NCBI RefSeq assembly: GCF_001513965.1
Contig: NZ_KQ948019.1
Location: forward strand, 62,001 to 126,000
Reading direction: 5' to 3'
DNA: 64,000 nt
Source: Streptomyces cellostaticus
Lineage (GTDB): Bacteria > Actinomycetota > Actinomycetes > Streptomycetales > Streptomycetaceae
Shown here piece after piece: positions 27,359 through 36,396 of the stretch; position 1 is the stretch's first letter, and every line of letters starts with the position of its first letter. The position numbers were made by a program, and so were the translations under genes. The notes beneath the pieces are model-generated. The model had not been told where the DNA came from, ran no database searches, and saw only the letters and a list, made by a program, of their open reading frames with translations.

Positions 27359-29260
27359 GTGGACGTGAGCGGCGGGAGCGGGCAGCCGCGGTCCGGCAAC
27401 GACGAGCAGGCCGAGCACCCCGCAACACCTACGGCCCCGGCGACCGGACCCACCGACCACCCCGGGCCAGAGCCCCACGACGCCCCAGCACCCCCCGAAC
27501 ACACCAAGCAGCCCGCAAGCCCGCCACCGACCACCGACAAGGAGCCGCGCACGGCAACCCGGAAGCCGACGACGACCGAGCCCGAGGGAGCCGACACTCC
27601 GGGGCCGGGGGCCGATGAGGATGCAGGAGCGGGGAGTCCTGGGTCGACGGGTGGGGAGTCCGGGGGAGCCGTGATCCCGGAGCCGTCGACGGGTGAGCCT
27701 GCGGGAGCCACCGCTCCGGGGCCGGAGGCCGACGGGGATGCAGGAGCGGGGAGTCCTGGGTCGACGGCCGGGAAGCCCAAGGGAGCCGCGAGCCCGCAGC
27801 CGTCGACCGGCGAGCCTGCGGGAGCCACCGCCCCGGGGCCGCGGGATGGCGAAGACGCACGCGCCGCGAGCCCGGAGCCGACGGCCGGTGAGCCCGCGGG
27901 AGCCGCGAAACCGGAGCCGGCAGTCGGCGAGCACGCGGGCGCGACCGGCCCGGAGCCGGCGGCCGCGCAGGACGCGTCGGGTGACCGGCCGGAGGCGAAG
28001 GCCGGCGAGGGTGTCCCCGGGGCGGGCAGCGGTTCGCAGTCCGGTGAGCATCGTTCCCTCGCCCACTCCGGTATCGCCAAGGGCGAACCACCGCAGCCCC
28101 GGCCCAAGGAACCCGGCGGCGGGCTGCTGATGGGCCGCCCCTTCGGCGTACCCGTGTACGTCGCTCCCAGCTGGTTCCTCGTCGCCGCCCTCATCACCTG
28201 GGTCTTCGGTGGCCAGCTCGACCGCGTACTGCCCGAACTGGGCGCCGCCCGCTACCTGGTGTCCCTCTTCTTCGCCGTCGCCTTCTACGCCTCCGTCCTC
28301 ATCCACGAGCTGGCCCACACGGTCGCCGCGATCCGCTTCAAGCTCCCCGTCCGCCGCATCCAGCTCCAGTTCTTCGGCGGCGTCTCCGAGATCGAGAAGG
28401 AGGCCGAGACCCCGGGCCGGGAATTCGTCCTGGCCTTCGTCGGCCCCCTGCTCTCGCTCGTCCTCGCCGGGCTGTTCTACCTGGCCATGAAACCGGTCGA
28501 GCCCGACACCGTCCCCGGCGTCCTGCTGGCCGGCCTGATGATCTCCAACCTCATCGTCGCCATCTTCAACCTGCTGCCCGGCCTGCCCCTCGACGGCGGC
28601 CGCATGCTCCGCGCCGTCGTCTGGAAGATCACCGGCAAGCCCATGAGCGGCACCATCGCCGCCGCCTGGGTCGGCCGCGCCCTCGCCCTCTCCGTCCTGA
28701 TCGGCCTCCCGCTGCTCAACCAGTCCGGCGCCCTCGGCAGCGGCAACGAGGACATCAGCGGCATGGACACCGTCACCGACGCCCTGCTCGCCGCCATCCT
28801 CGCCGCGATCATCTGGACCGGCGCCGGCAACAGCCTGCGCATGGCCCGCCTGCGCGAACACCTCCCCGAGCTGCGCGCCCGCACCCTCACCCGCCGCGCC
28901 GTCCCCGTAGAGACCGACACCCCGCTCTCCGAGGCCCTGCGCCGCGCCAACGCCGCCGGCGCCCGCGCCCTGGTCATCGTCGACGCCGACGGCAACCCCC
29001 TCTCCCTCGTCCGCGAGGCCGCCATCGTCGGTGTACCCGAGCACCGCCGCCCCTGGGTCGCCGTCAGCGGCCTCGCCCAGGACCTGACCGACGGCATGCG
29101 CGTCTCCGCCGAGCTGGCCGGAGAGGAACTGCTGGACACCCTGCGGGCCACCCCGGCCACCGAGTACCTCGTCGTCGAGGAGACCGGCGAGATCTACGGC
29201 GTCCTGTCCGCCGCCGACGTCGAGCGCGCCTTCGTGAAGGCCATGGCCAGGCCGTCGTAG
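27359..29260 (+). CDS. Site-2 protease-like M50 metallopeptidase with CBS domains
   Basis: Intramembrane zinc protease, 633 residues. Residues 1 to about 255 are a disordered Pro/Gly/Ala/Glu-rich segment with 39-residue repeats. The membrane peptidase domain follows: zinc site HELAH in VLIHELAHTVAA, and NLLPGLPLDGGRML with the third zinc ligand Asp. A pair of CBS motifs forms the C-terminus (about 510-630, ALVIVDADGNPLSLV and EYLVVEETGEIYGVLS). Such CBS-tailed S2P homologues are typical of the Rv2625c/SpoIVFB-like group; substrates are unknown. GTG 27359 follows GAGGGG by about 6 bases. The unusual feature is the very long repetitive N-terminus. Confidence 0.85.
   Translation: MDVSGGSGQPRSGNDEQAEHPATPTAPATGPTDHPGPEPHDAPAPPEHTKQPASPPPTTDKEPRTATRKPTTTEPEGADTPGPGADEDAGAGSPGSTGGESGGAVIPEPSTGEPAGATAPGPEADGDAGAGSPGSTAGKPKGAASPQPSTGEPAGATAPGPRDGEDARAASPEPTAGEPAGAAKPEPAVGEHAGATGPEPAAAQDASGDRPEAKAGEGVPGAGSGSQSGEHRSLAHSGIAKGEPPQPRPKEPGGGLLMGRPFGVPVYVAPSWFLVAALITWVFGGQLDRVLPELGAARYLVSLFFAVAFYASVLIHELAHTVAAIRFKLPVRRIQLQFFGGVSEIEKEAETPGREFVLAFVGPLLSLVLAGLFYLAMKPVEPDTVPGVLLAGLMISNLIVAIFNLLPGLPLDGGRMLRAVVWKITGKPMSGTIAAAWVGRALALSVLIGLPLLNQSGALGSGNEDISGMDTVTDALLAAILAAIIWTGAGNSLRMARLREHLPELRARTLTRRAVPVETDTPLSEALRRANAAGARALVIVDADGNPLSLVREAAIVGVPEHRRPWVAVSGLAQDLTDGMRVSAELAGEELLDTLRATPATEYLVVEETGEIYGVLSAADVERAFVKAMARPS
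27604..27837 (+). repeat. 117-bp in-frame tandem repeat in the protease N-terminus
   Basis: Two imperfect copies, 27604-27720 and 27721-27837, match at a constant offset of 117 bases (39 codons); a more diverged third unit continues to about 27950. Encoded text recurs around SPGST, STGEPAGATAPGP and similar words. Because it is in frame it only lengthens the disordered segment, and copy number may vary between strains. Confidence 0.8.
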
Positions 29261-29286
29261 TGGTCGGCGGCCCCCACAAACCCCGG

Positions 29287-29292
29287 TAGGCT
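29287..29292 (+). promoter_or_regulatory. Candidate -10 box, leaderless trmI transcript
   Basis: TAGGCT is separated from the trmI ATG by exactly 6 bases and no ribosome binding site intervenes, so the transcript likely begins at the A of the start codon. Confidence 0.55.
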
Positions 29293-29298
29293 GGTCAC

Positions 29299-30201
29299 AT
29301 GTCCGAACCGACCGGTGCCGCCCGCAGGCGCGGGCCCTTCAAGGTCGGGGACCAGGTTCAGCTGACCGACCCCAAGGGCCGCCACTACACGTTCACGCTC
29401 GAAGCCGGGAAGAACTTCCACACCCACAAGGGCTCCTTCCCGCACGACGAACTGATCGGCGCTCCCGAGGGCAGCGTTGTCCGCACCACCGGCAACGTCG
29501 CCTACCTCGCGCTGCGCCCCCTGCTCCCCGACTACGTCCTGTCCATGCCCCGCGGGGCAGCCGTCGTCTACCCCAAGGACGCGGGGCAGATCCTCGCCTT
29601 CGCCGACATCTTCCCCGGCGCCCGCGTCGTGGAGGCCGGCGTCGGCTCAGGCTCGCTCAGCAGCTTCCTGCTGCGCGCCATCGGCGACCAGGGCATGCTG
29701 CACTCCTACGAGCGCCGCGAGGACTTCGCCGAGATCGCCCAGCAGAACGTGGAACGCTACTTCGGCGGCCCGCACCCCGCCTGGCAGCTCACCGTCGGCG
29801 ACCTCCAGGACAACCTGTCCGACGCCGACGTCGACCGCGTCATCCTCGACATGCTCGCCCCCTGGGAGTGCCTGGAGGCCGTCTCCAAGGCACTGGTCCC
29901 CGGCGGCATCCTGTGCTGCTACGTGGCCACCACCACCCAGCTCGCCCGGACCGTCGAGTCCATCCGGGAGATCGGCTGCTTCAACGAGCCGACCGCCTGG
30001 GAGACGATGATCCGCAACTGGCACATCGAGGGCCTGGCCGTCCGCCCGGACCACCGGATGATCGGCCACACCGGCTTCCTGCTCACCGCCCGCCGCCTCG
30101 CCGACGGCGTCGAGCCGCCCATGCGCCGCCGCCGCCCCGCCAAGGGCGCCTACGGCGACGACTACGCAGGACCCAACGCCGACGGCGGCACCGGCCGCTG
30201 A
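29299..30201 (+). CDS. trmI: tRNA (adenine-58-N1)-methyltransferase
   Basis: SAM-dependent methyltransferase forming m1A58 in the T-loop of tRNAs; 300 residues. The N-terminal small beta domain (FKVGDQVQLTDPKGRHYTFTLEAG) is followed by a Rossmann methyltransferase domain with motif I VVEAGVGSGSLSSFLLRA and the catalytic-site motif VILDMLAPWE. This matches the actinobacterial TrmI (Rv2118c) type, a homotetramer. The C-terminal 30 residues are basic then Gly/Asp-rich and probably disordered. Likely leaderless. In mycobacteria the gene also lies near the proteasome ATPase gene, as here. Confidence 0.92.
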   Translation: MSEPTGAARRRGPFKVGDQVQLTDPKGRHYTFTLEAGKNFHTHKGSFPHDELIGAPEGSVVRTTGNVAYLALRPLLPDYVLSMPRGAAVVYPKDAGQILAFADIFPGARVVEAGVGSGSLSSFLLRAIGDQGMLHSYERREDFAEIAQQNVERYFGGPHPAWQLTVGDLQDNLSDADVDRVILDMLAPWECLEAVSKALVPGGILCCYVATTTQLARTVESIREIGCFNEPTAWETMIRNWHIEGLAVRPDHRMIGHTGFLLTARRLADGVEPPMRRRRPAKGAYGDDYAGPNADGGTGR

Positions 30202-30219
30202 CCGGCTCCCACTGAACAC

Positions 30220-30285
30220 AACGCAAGGGCGCCGTGCCCGAGTTCCCCACCGACCCCGGGAACCCGGCCACGGCGTCCGTGCGTT
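30220..30285 (+). terminator. Long three-segment hairpin after trmI
   Basis: Nested pairs AACGCA/TGCGTT (30220-30225 with 30280-30285), a GGCGCCGTG-type arm with CCACGGCGTCC, and GTTCCC/GGGAAC (30242-30247 with 30258-30263) build one imperfect 66-base hairpin. It probably terminates trmI transcription. Confidence 0.55.
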
Positions 30286-30433
30286 GACGGGACACCAGGA
30301 TGCGTACGCCCCCGCGCGCGTGCTCCGTGCCTGCGGAAATCCGTACCGACCCCGCCGTTCCCCCACCCTGTGACGTGTGGCACCATGCTGGCCACCCCCC
30401 CCACCGGCACAGCCCTCACAGGAGACACTCCTA

Positions 30434-31015
30434 GTGCAGCAATCCGCCGTTCCGGAGCTCGCCCACACGCACACCCGCCCCATCCACTGGGTCGCCACCG
30501 CCACGGCGGTCTCCGCCGTCGTGGCCCTGTCCTCCCTCGTCCAGCCCGGATCGGCCACAGCCGCCCAGCCGGCCCCCGGCACCCAGGTCAGATCGGCCCC
30601 CGCCGCCGTCGCGCCGCCCAGCACGACAGGCGTGGCCTTCCCCCTCCAATGCGGTCCGGTGAAGGCGGTGGTGGTGAAGAAGACGACCGGCGACCTGGAC
30701 GGGGACGGCAGACCGGAAACCGTTGCCGTCGTGCACTGCAACGCCCCCATGGGCACCCCACCGGACGGCGTCTACGTCCTGACCCAGGGCACCGACGGCG
30801 GCAAGGCCCGCGTGGTCGCCACCCTCGTCGACCCCAAGGACCGGATCACCGTCACCGACTTCGCCCTGCACGCGCGGGCCGTCAGCGCCACCCTGCTCGG
30901 CTACTCCTCGGCCGACGTGCCCAGTTGCTGCCCCGACGTGAAAACCCCGGCCAAGTGGCAGTGGAACGGCAGCGCGTTCCTCCGCTCCACCCCGGCCGGG
31001 GCCCACAGCATCTGA
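30434..31015 (+). CDS. Secreted protein of unknown function
   Basis: Protein of 193 residues starting at GTG 30434 with AGGAG about 10 bases upstream. Residues 1-47 look like a signal peptide with a long n-region and hydrophobic core (WVATATAVSAVVALSSLV) ending SATAA. The mature part contains a calcium-binding-like DLDGDGRPE segment and four cysteines (FPLQCGP, VVHCN, PSCCP) that could form disulfides. No family is recognised beyond Streptomyces-type secreted proteins. Confidence 0.65.
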   Translation: MQQSAVPELAHTHTRPIHWVATATAVSAVVALSSLVQPGSATAAQPAPGTQVRSAPAAVAPPSTTGVAFPLQCGPVKAVVVKKTTGDLDGDGRPETVAVVHCNAPMGTPPDGVYVLTQGTDGGKARVVATLVDPKDRITVTDFALHARAVSATLLGYSSADVPSCCPDVKTPAKWQWNGSAFLRSTPAGAHSI

Positions 31016-31037
31016 CCCACCGGGGCCCGACCCGGAC

Positions 31038-31340
31038 TCACCCCGCGTCGGGCCCGTACACCTCGACCCTGTCCGAAACCCGGCGCACATGGATGCAGTC
31101 GCCGGGACACTCCTTCGCCGAGTCCACCACGTCCATGAGCAGCGGCAGCGGCACCGGCGTCGTCGCCCCCCTGTCCTGCAGCAGCTCGTCGTCCGCGCCC
31201 TTCACATAGGCCAGCCCGTCGATGTCCAGCTCGAACACCTCCGGGGCGTACTGGGCGCAGATCCCGTCGCCGGTACACAGGTCCTGGTCGATCCAGACCT
31301 CCAGCGCCTCGTCGCCCGGGGCCTCCTGCTGCACGGTCAT
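31038..31340 (-). CDS. Ferredoxin, small Fe-S electron carrier
   Basis: Acidic protein of 100 residues with cysteines in DLCTGDGICAQYAPEVFE and AKECPGDCI. The C-x5-C then C-P arrangement resembles the single-cluster (3Fe-4S or 4Fe-4S) ferredoxins that often serve cytochrome P450s in Streptomyces, though no P450 is adjacent. ATG 31340 follows AGGAGAG very closely; an in-frame start at 31382 would add 14 residues. Confidence 0.78.
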   Translation of the reverse strand: MTVQQEAPGDEALEVWIDQDLCTGDGICAQYAPEVFELDIDGLAYVKGADDELLQDRGATTPVPLPLLMDVVDSAKECPGDCIHVRRVSDRVEVYGPDAG

Positions 31341-31858
31341 CTCTCCTGCCGTCGGTTCGCCGGGCGGAGCCGTCGGCACCAAGGCCAGCCGGGTCCGCTC
31401 CAGCGGCTGTTGAACACCTCGACCCTACCTCCGACTGCATTCCGGCCGTCTTCGACGGCTACGGGGTTTCCACCCCCGCCCCCTCGGGTACAGGCGCCCG
31501 ACCGGGGAGGGGAGCCCCACAGACCGGGGGCGAACACATCAAGCCACCCGATGGTGACACCGACCGCCCCGACCGTCGCTCTGCGTGATGATCGCGCGAG
31601 CGCCCTCAAGCCTGCCCGCGAACCGGCCGACCGGCCCGGAACGGACAACTCCGGCCACTCCTGAAGGGTTTTGACCGCCCCCGACAAGGAACAACCCGCT
31701 TCCGTATCACGTTCAGTGGGTATCCCCTCCGTGCGAGAGGGAGCGCACCGGGTGACCGACGACACACCTTGACAGTCTTTGTGATCTAGGGGTTTCAATC
31801 GACACCCACCCAGGTAGGGTCTGGAAGCGTCCAGCTCCCCTTGGAGGAGGTGAGGACC
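31341..31858. promoter_or_regulatory. Divergent promoter region between the ferredoxin gene and arc
   Basis: No gene is visible in these 518 bases. Toward arc, TAGGGT at 31815-31820 is the best -10 box and would give a leader of about 32 bases; a TTGACA at 31769-31774 lacks a properly spaced -10. Toward the ferredoxin, TAGGGT on the minus strand near 31424-31429 is a candidate. The rest is featureless. Confidence 0.45.
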
Positions 31859-33625
31859 GTGGCAGCCCACGACGACGACATGAACCGCGGCATCCGCCCG
31901 GGACGAGGGTCCGACGACCCGGCCGGGCAGATCGCCTACCTTGAGCAGGAGATCGCCGTCCTGCGACGCAAGCTCGCCGACTCTCCGCGACACACGAGGA
32001 TTCTCGAAGAGCGGATCGTCGAGCTGCAGACGAACCTGGCCGGCGTCTCCGCGCAGAACGAACGACTGGCCAACACCCTCCGCGAGGCCCGCGACCAGAT
32101 CGTGGCCCTCAAGGAAGAGGTCGACCGCCTCGCCCAGCCGCCGGCCGGCTTCGGCGTCTTCCTGCAGGCCAACGACGACGGCACCGCCGACATCTTCACC
32201 GGCGGCCGCAAACTGCGGGTGAACGTCAGCCCGAGCGTCGAGGTCGACGACCTCAGGCGCGGCCAGGAAGTCATGCTCAACGAAGCGCTCAACGTGGTCG
32301 AAGCCATGGAATACGAGCGCGTCGGCGACATCGTCACCCTCAAGGAGATCCTCGAGGACGGCGAGCGCGCCCTCGTACTGGGGCACACCGACGAGGAACG
32401 GGTGGTACGGCTCGCCGAGCCGCTGCTGGACGTCACCATCCGCCCCGGCGACGCCCTCCTGCTCGAACCCCGCTCCGGCTACGTCTACGAGGTCGTCCCC
32501 AAGAGCGAGGTCGAAGAACTCGTCCTCGAAGAGGTCCCCGACATCGGCTACGAGCAGATCGGCGGCCTCGGCAACCAGATCGAGGCCATCCGCGACGCGG
32601 TCGAGCTGCCGTACCTCTACCCCGACCTCTTCAAGGAGCACGAGCTGCGCCCGCCCAAGGGCGTCCTGCTCTACGGGCCCCCCGGATGCGGCAAGACACT
32701 CATCGCCAAGGCCGTCGCCAACTCGCTGGCCAAGAAGGTCGCCGAGGTGACCGGCCAGGCCGCCGGCAAGAGCTTCTTCCTCAACATCAAGGGCCCCGAG
32801 CTGCTCAACAAGTACGTCGGCGAGACCGAGCGGCAGATCCGCCTCGTCTTCCAGCGTGCACGTGAGAAGGCCAGCGAGGGTACGCCCGTCATCGTCTTCT
32901 TCGACGAGATGGAGTCCCTGTTCCGCACGCGTGGCTCCGGTGTCAGCTCGGACGTGGAGAACACCATCGTCCCGCAGCTGCTCGCCGAGATCGACGGTGT
33001 GGAAGGCCTGCAGAACGTGGTCGTCATCGGCGCCTCCAACCGCGAGGACATGATCGACCCGGCCATCCTGCGCCCCGGCCGCCTGGACGTGAAGATCAAG
33101 ATCGAGCGTCCGGACGCCGAAGCAGCCAAGGACATCTTCGGCAAGTACCTCACCGAGCGCCTCCCGCTGCACGCCGACGACCTCGGCGAACACGGCGGCA
33201 GCAAGGAAACGACCGTCCAGAGCATGATCCAGACGGCCGTCGAGCACATGTACGCCGAATCCGAGGAAAACCGCTTCCTGGAAGTCACCTACGCCAACGG
33301 CGACAAGGAAGTCCTCTACTTCAAGGACTTCAACTCCGGCGCCATGATCGAAAACATCGTGGGCCGCGCCAAGAAAATGGCGATCAAGGACTTCCTCGAG
33401 AAGAACCAGAAGGGCCTCCGCGTCTCCCACCTCCTCCAGGCCTGCGTGGACGAGTTCAAGGAGAACGAGGACCTGCCCAACACCACCAACCCCGACGACT
33501 GGGCCCGGATCTCCGGAAAGAAGGGCGAACGGATCGTCTACATCCGCACCCTCATCACCGGAAAGCAGGGCGCGGACACCGGACGCTCCATCGACACGGT
33601 GGCGAACACCGGACAGTACCTGTAA
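31859..33625 (+). CDS. arc: Proteasome-associated AAA ATPase (ARC/Mpa)
   Basis: Hexameric unfoldase that recognises pupylated proteins and feeds them into the 20S core; 588 residues. An N-terminal coiled coil (about 20-85, [16 protein letters not shown]) binds Pup. Two OB domains follow (about 95-230), then the AAA module with Walker A GPPGCGKT (273-280), Walker B VFFDEME and sensor region GASNRED. The C-terminus ends GQYL, a penultimate-Tyr motif used to dock on the proteasome. GTG 31859 follows GGAGGAGGTGAGG; it yields the same length as I recall for S. coelicolor ARC. First gene of the Pup-proteasome region, followed by its own strong terminator. Confidence 0.96.
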   Translation: MAAHDDDMNRGIRPGRGSDDPAGQIAYLEQEIAVLRRKLADSPRHTRILEERIVELQTNLAGVSAQNERLANTLREARDQIVALKEEVDRLAQPPAGFGVFLQANDDGTADIFTGGRKLRVNVSPSVEVDDLRRGQEVMLNEALNVVEAMEYERVGDIVTLKEILEDGERALVLGHTDEERVVRLAEPLLDVTIRPGDALLLEPRSGYVYEVVPKSEVEELVLEEVPDIGYEQIGGLGNQIEAIRDAVELPYLYPDLFKEHELRPPKGVLLYGPPGCGKTLIAKAVANSLAKKVAEVTGQAAGKSFFLNIKGPELLNKYVGETERQIRLVFQRAREKASEGTPVIVFFDEMESLFRTRGSGVSSDVENTIVPQLLAEIDGVEGLQNVVVIGASNREDMIDPAILRPGRLDVKIKIERPDAEAAKDIFGKYLTERLPLHADDLGEHGGSKETTVQSMIQTAVEHMYAESEENRFLEVTYANGDKEVLYFKDFNSGAMIENIVGRAKKMAIKDFLEKNQKGLRVSHLLQACVDEFKENEDLPNTTNPDDWARISGKKGERIVYIRTLITGKQGADTGRSIDTVANTGQYL

Positions 33626-33634
33626 AAAGCAGGG

Positions 33635-33678
33635 CGGCTGCGGGTGCCCTCACCGGGTACCCGCAGCCGACTGTTTTT
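33635..33678 (+). terminator. Rho-independent terminator after arc
   Basis: CGGCTGCGGGT (33635-33645) pairs perfectly with ACCCGCAGCCG (33659-33669), preceded by AAAAA and followed by TTTTT (33674-33678), the most canonical terminator in the window. Confidence 0.9.
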
Positions 33679-33858
33679 CCGGCCACGACCGGAGCAGGCA
33701 ATGACGCAAATGATCTCCCCACCAGCGCAAAGGCGTTCTAGGCTCTTTCCTACCGCCGAGTCGCGCAGTGCGGGGACGGGCACCGCACACGCACCGGAGC
33801 ACCAGCGGTACGTGAGCGGCGCCCACGACCGAGGGCGCCGCCGGGCAAGGAGGGCCGC

Positions 33859-35370
33859 ATGACCGTACGGCGAGTAATGGGCATCGAGACGGAGTACGGC
33901 ATCTCCGTCCCCGGCCACCCCAACGCCAATGCCATGCTCACCTCATCCCAGATCGTCAACGCCTACGCGGCGGCGATGCACCGGGCCCGCCGGGCCCGCT
34001 GGGACTTCGAGGAGGAGAACCCGCTGCGCGACGCACGAGGCTTTGACCTCGCCCGAGAGGCCGCCGACGCCAGCCAGCTCACCGACGAGGACATCGGCCT
34101 CGCCAACGTGATCCTCACCAACGGCGCACGCCTCTACGTCGACCACGCCCACCCCGAATACAGCGCCCCCGAGGTCACCAACCCCCGCGACGCCGTGCTC
34201 TGGGACAAGGCCGGCGAACGCATCATGGCCGAGGCCGCCGAACGGGCCGCCCAGCTCCCCGGCGCCCAGCAGATCCACCTCTACAAGAACAACACCGACA
34301 ACAAGGGCGCCTCCTACGGCACACACGAGAACTACCTGATGAAGCGGGAGACCCCCTTCTCGGACATCGTGCGCCACCTCACCCCCTTCTTCGTCTCCCG
34401 CCAGGTCTTCGCCGGAGCCGGCCGCGTCGGCATCGGCCAGGACGGACACGAACACGGCTTCCAGCTCAGCCAGCGCGCCGACTACTTCGAGGTCGAGGTC
34501 GGCCTGGAAACCACCCTCAAGCGCCCGATCATCAACACCCGCGACGAGCCGCACGCCGACGCCGAGAAATACCGTCGCCTGCACGTGATCATCGGCGACG
34601 CCAACCTCTCCGAGATCTCGACCTACCTGAAACTGGGCACGACCGCCCTGGTCCTGTCCATGATCGAGGACGGCTTCATCGCCGTCGACCTGGCCGTTGA
34701 CCAGCCCGTACGCACGCTCCACCAGGTCTCGCACGACCCGTCCCTCAAGCGCCTGGTCACCCTGCGCAGCGGCCGCACACTCACCGCCGTCCAGTTGCAG
34801 ATGGAGTACTTCGAGCTGTCCCGCAAGTACGTCGAGGAACGCTTCGGAGCCGACGCCGACGAACAGACCAAGGACGTCCTCTCCCGCTGGGAGGACACCC
34901 TCAACCGGCTCGAGAACGACCCGATGAGCCTCGCCGGCGAACTGGACTGGGTCGCCAAGCGGGAACTGATGGAGGGCTACCGCCGCCGCGACGGCCTCGA
35001 CTGGGACGCCGCGCGGCTCCACCTGGTCGACCTCCAGTACGCCGACGTGCGCGCCGAGAAGGGCCTCTACAACCGCCTGGCGGCCCGCGGACGCATGAAG
35101 CGGCTGCTGGACGAGTCCGAGGTCGACCGGGCCCGTACGAAGCCGCCGGAGGACACCCGGGCGTACTTCCGCGGCCGCTGCCTGGAGCAGTACGCGGACG
35201 ACGTGGCCGCGGCGAGCTGGGACTCGGTGATTTTCGACCTCCCCGGCCGGGATTCGCTGCAGCGCGTTCCAACCCTGGAACCGCTACGCGGAACGCGAAA
35301 TCACGTCAAGGAGCTGCTGGACCGCTGCCGCACCGCAGAAGACCTGGTCAGGGTCCTGTCAGGCGGCTGA
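33859..35370 (+). CDS. dop: Pup deamidase/depupylase
   Basis: Removes Pup from conjugated lysines and, where Pup ends in Gln, deamidates it; 503 residues, glutamine-synthetase-like fold. The N-terminal [10 protein letters not shown] nucleotide-binding strand, the catalytic aspartate D95 in [14 protein letters not shown], and [13 protein letters not shown] are conserved. The segment after the first strand contains the longer loop that separates Dop from PafA. Since the Pup of this genome ends in Glu, only depupylation should be needed. ATG 33859 follows AAGGAGGGCCGC. It lies between arc and pup. Confidence 0.95.
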   Translation: MTVRRVMGIETEYGISVPGHPNANAMLTSSQIVNAYAAAMHRARRARWDFEEENPLRDARGFDLAREAADASQLTDEDIGLANVILTNGARLYVDHAHPEYSAPEVTNPRDAVLWDKAGERIMAEAAERAAQLPGAQQIHLYKNNTDNKGASYGTHENYLMKRETPFSDIVRHLTPFFVSRQVFAGAGRVGIGQDGHEHGFQLSQRADYFEVEVGLETTLKRPIINTRDEPHADAEKYRRLHVIIGDANLSEISTYLKLGTTALVLSMIEDGFIAVDLAVDQPVRTLHQVSHDPSLKRLVTLRSGRTLTAVQLQMEYFELSRKYVEERFGADADEQTKDVLSRWEDTLNRLENDPMSLAGELDWVAKRELMEGYRRRDGLDWDAARLHLVDLQYADVRAEKGLYNRLAARGRMKRLLDESEVDRARTKPPEDTRAYFRGRCLEQYADDVAAASWDSVIFDLPGRDSLQRVPTLEPLRGTRNHVKELLDRCRTAEDLVRVLSGG

Positions 35371-35492
35371 GCGCGATCAGCGGGCACACGTACCGCCCCG
35401 GGCGGACAGGGTGGAAATCCCACCGCCCGGGAATCATCGAGGTGGCCCCCGCACGTTGTCGAAACTGCGGGGCCGATGTCGGACCCGGCTTG

Positions 35493-35498
35493 TAGGGT
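35493..35498 (+). promoter_or_regulatory. Candidate -10 box of pup
   Basis: TAGGGT, the same hexamer as before arc, lies about 45 bases upstream of the pup start, giving pup its own promoter separate from dop. No good -35 is seen. Confidence 0.45.
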
Positions 35499-35542
35499 CT
35501 GATCATCACCGATCGGCAGGCGAACTGAGCGGGGTGAGGGTT

Positions 35543-35761
35543 ATGGCAACCAAGGACACCGGCGGCGGCCAGCAGAAGGCGACGCGTTCCACCGAGGAGG
35601 TCGAGGAGCAGGCGCAGGACGCGCAGGCTTCGGAGGACCTGAAGGAGCGGCACGAGAAGCTGAGCGATGACGTGGACTCCGTCCTCGATGAAATCGATGA
35701 TGTGCTCGAGGAGAACGCAGAGGATTTCGTTCGATCATTCGTTCAGAAGGGTGGAGAGTGA
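35543..35761 (+). CDS. pup: Prokaryotic ubiquitin-like protein
   Basis: Intrinsically disordered 72-residue modifier that is linked through its C-terminal glutamate side chain to lysines of target proteins. The ARC-binding helix is in EDLKERHEKLSDDVDSVLDEIDDVLEEN and the end reads FVRSFVQKGGE. The last residue is already Glu (GAG before TGA), so no deamidation is required before ligation by PafA. Start ATG 35543 follows GGGGTGAGGG. Forty-one bases separate it from the nuclease gene, then prcB and prcA. Confidence 0.96.
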   Translation: MATKDTGGGQQKATRSTEEVEEQAQDAQASEDLKERHEKLSDDVDSVLDEIDDVLEENAEDFVRSFVQKGGE

Positions 35762-35802
35762 TTTCTCCTTCGATTTGAAGGTGAAGTCGGGGGAGCCTTG
35801 GG

Positions 35803-36396
35803 GTGATCGAAGAGGCGAGGCTAAGGCGCTGCTCGCGGTGCAAGCAACACTTGCCGAGGGCAGCGTTCGCAAGCAACAAGTCCATGCCCGACGGCCTCCA
35901 GGCGTACTGCCGGGAGTGTTCCGCCGAGTACTACCGGCAGCGCCAGGAGGCCAAGGGCAAGAAGGTGCGGGAGAAGGTTTCCGTTCCACCGGGGCACAAG
36001 CGATGCCCGCAATGCGGCGATGTGAAGCCTCACTCCGAGTGGGAGCGGAACAAGTCCTCGGCGGACGGCTGGGCGAGCTACTGCCGCGCCTGCCGTGCGG
36101 AGCGCAACCGGGCCAGCTACTTCAAGCGCAAGTACGGTCTCACCGAAGTTGAGCGTGACGAGTTGATCGCTTCCCAAGGGGGCGTCTGTTGTATATGCCT
36201 GTCGGCCCCGGCCGCACATGTGGATCACTGCCACAAGACGGGTAGGGTCCGTGGCGTACTGTGCTTCAACTGCAATTCCGGCCTCGGCCTGTTGAGGGAC
36301 GACCCCGACGCCGTACGCCGGGCCGCCGCCTATCTGGAAGGAAACTCGTGGAAGCCAATACTCGTGGCACCGGGCGTCTACCAGCTGCCTTCCTGA
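35803..36396 (+). CDS. Zinc-ribbon / endonuclease VII-type HNH nuclease
   Basis: Protein of 197 residues starting at GTG 35803 after GGGGGAG. Two N-terminal zinc-ribbon-like units repeat ([14 protein letters not shown]...[11 protein letters not shown] and [14 protein letters not shown]...[11 protein letters not shown]). The C-terminal half matches the recombination endonuclease VII fold: [40 protein letters not shown], with the H-D-H core and four zinc cysteines. Such nucleases are typical of phages. Its last 49 bases overlap the prcB start, so it is embedded in the proteasome operon. From memory the same position is occupied in S. coelicolor, suggesting an old and stable arrangement. Confidence 0.85.
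   Translation: MIEEARLRRCSRCKQHLPRAAFASNKSMPDGLQAYCRECSAEYYRQRQEAKGKKVREKVSVPPGHKRCPQCGDVKPHSEWERNKSSADGWASYCRACRAERNRASYFKRKYGLTEVERDELIASQGGVCCICLSAPAAHVDHCHKTGRVRGVLCFNCNSGLGLLRDDPDAVRRAAAYLEGNSWKPILVAPGVYQLPS

Noticed and set aside
27604..27950. CRISPR array
   Set aside because: The repeats are in-frame coding units without spacers of constant length and no cas gene is present.
31769..31774. Consensus TTGACA as the arc -35 box
   Set aside because: No TANNNT lies 16-19 bases downstream; TAGGGT at 31815 is better placed for the arc start but too far from this box.
35803..36396. Inserted phage or mobile element in the proteasome operon
   Set aside because: No integrase, terminal repeats or composition break are present; overlap with prcB and recalled presence in S. 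coelicolor argue for a resident gene.
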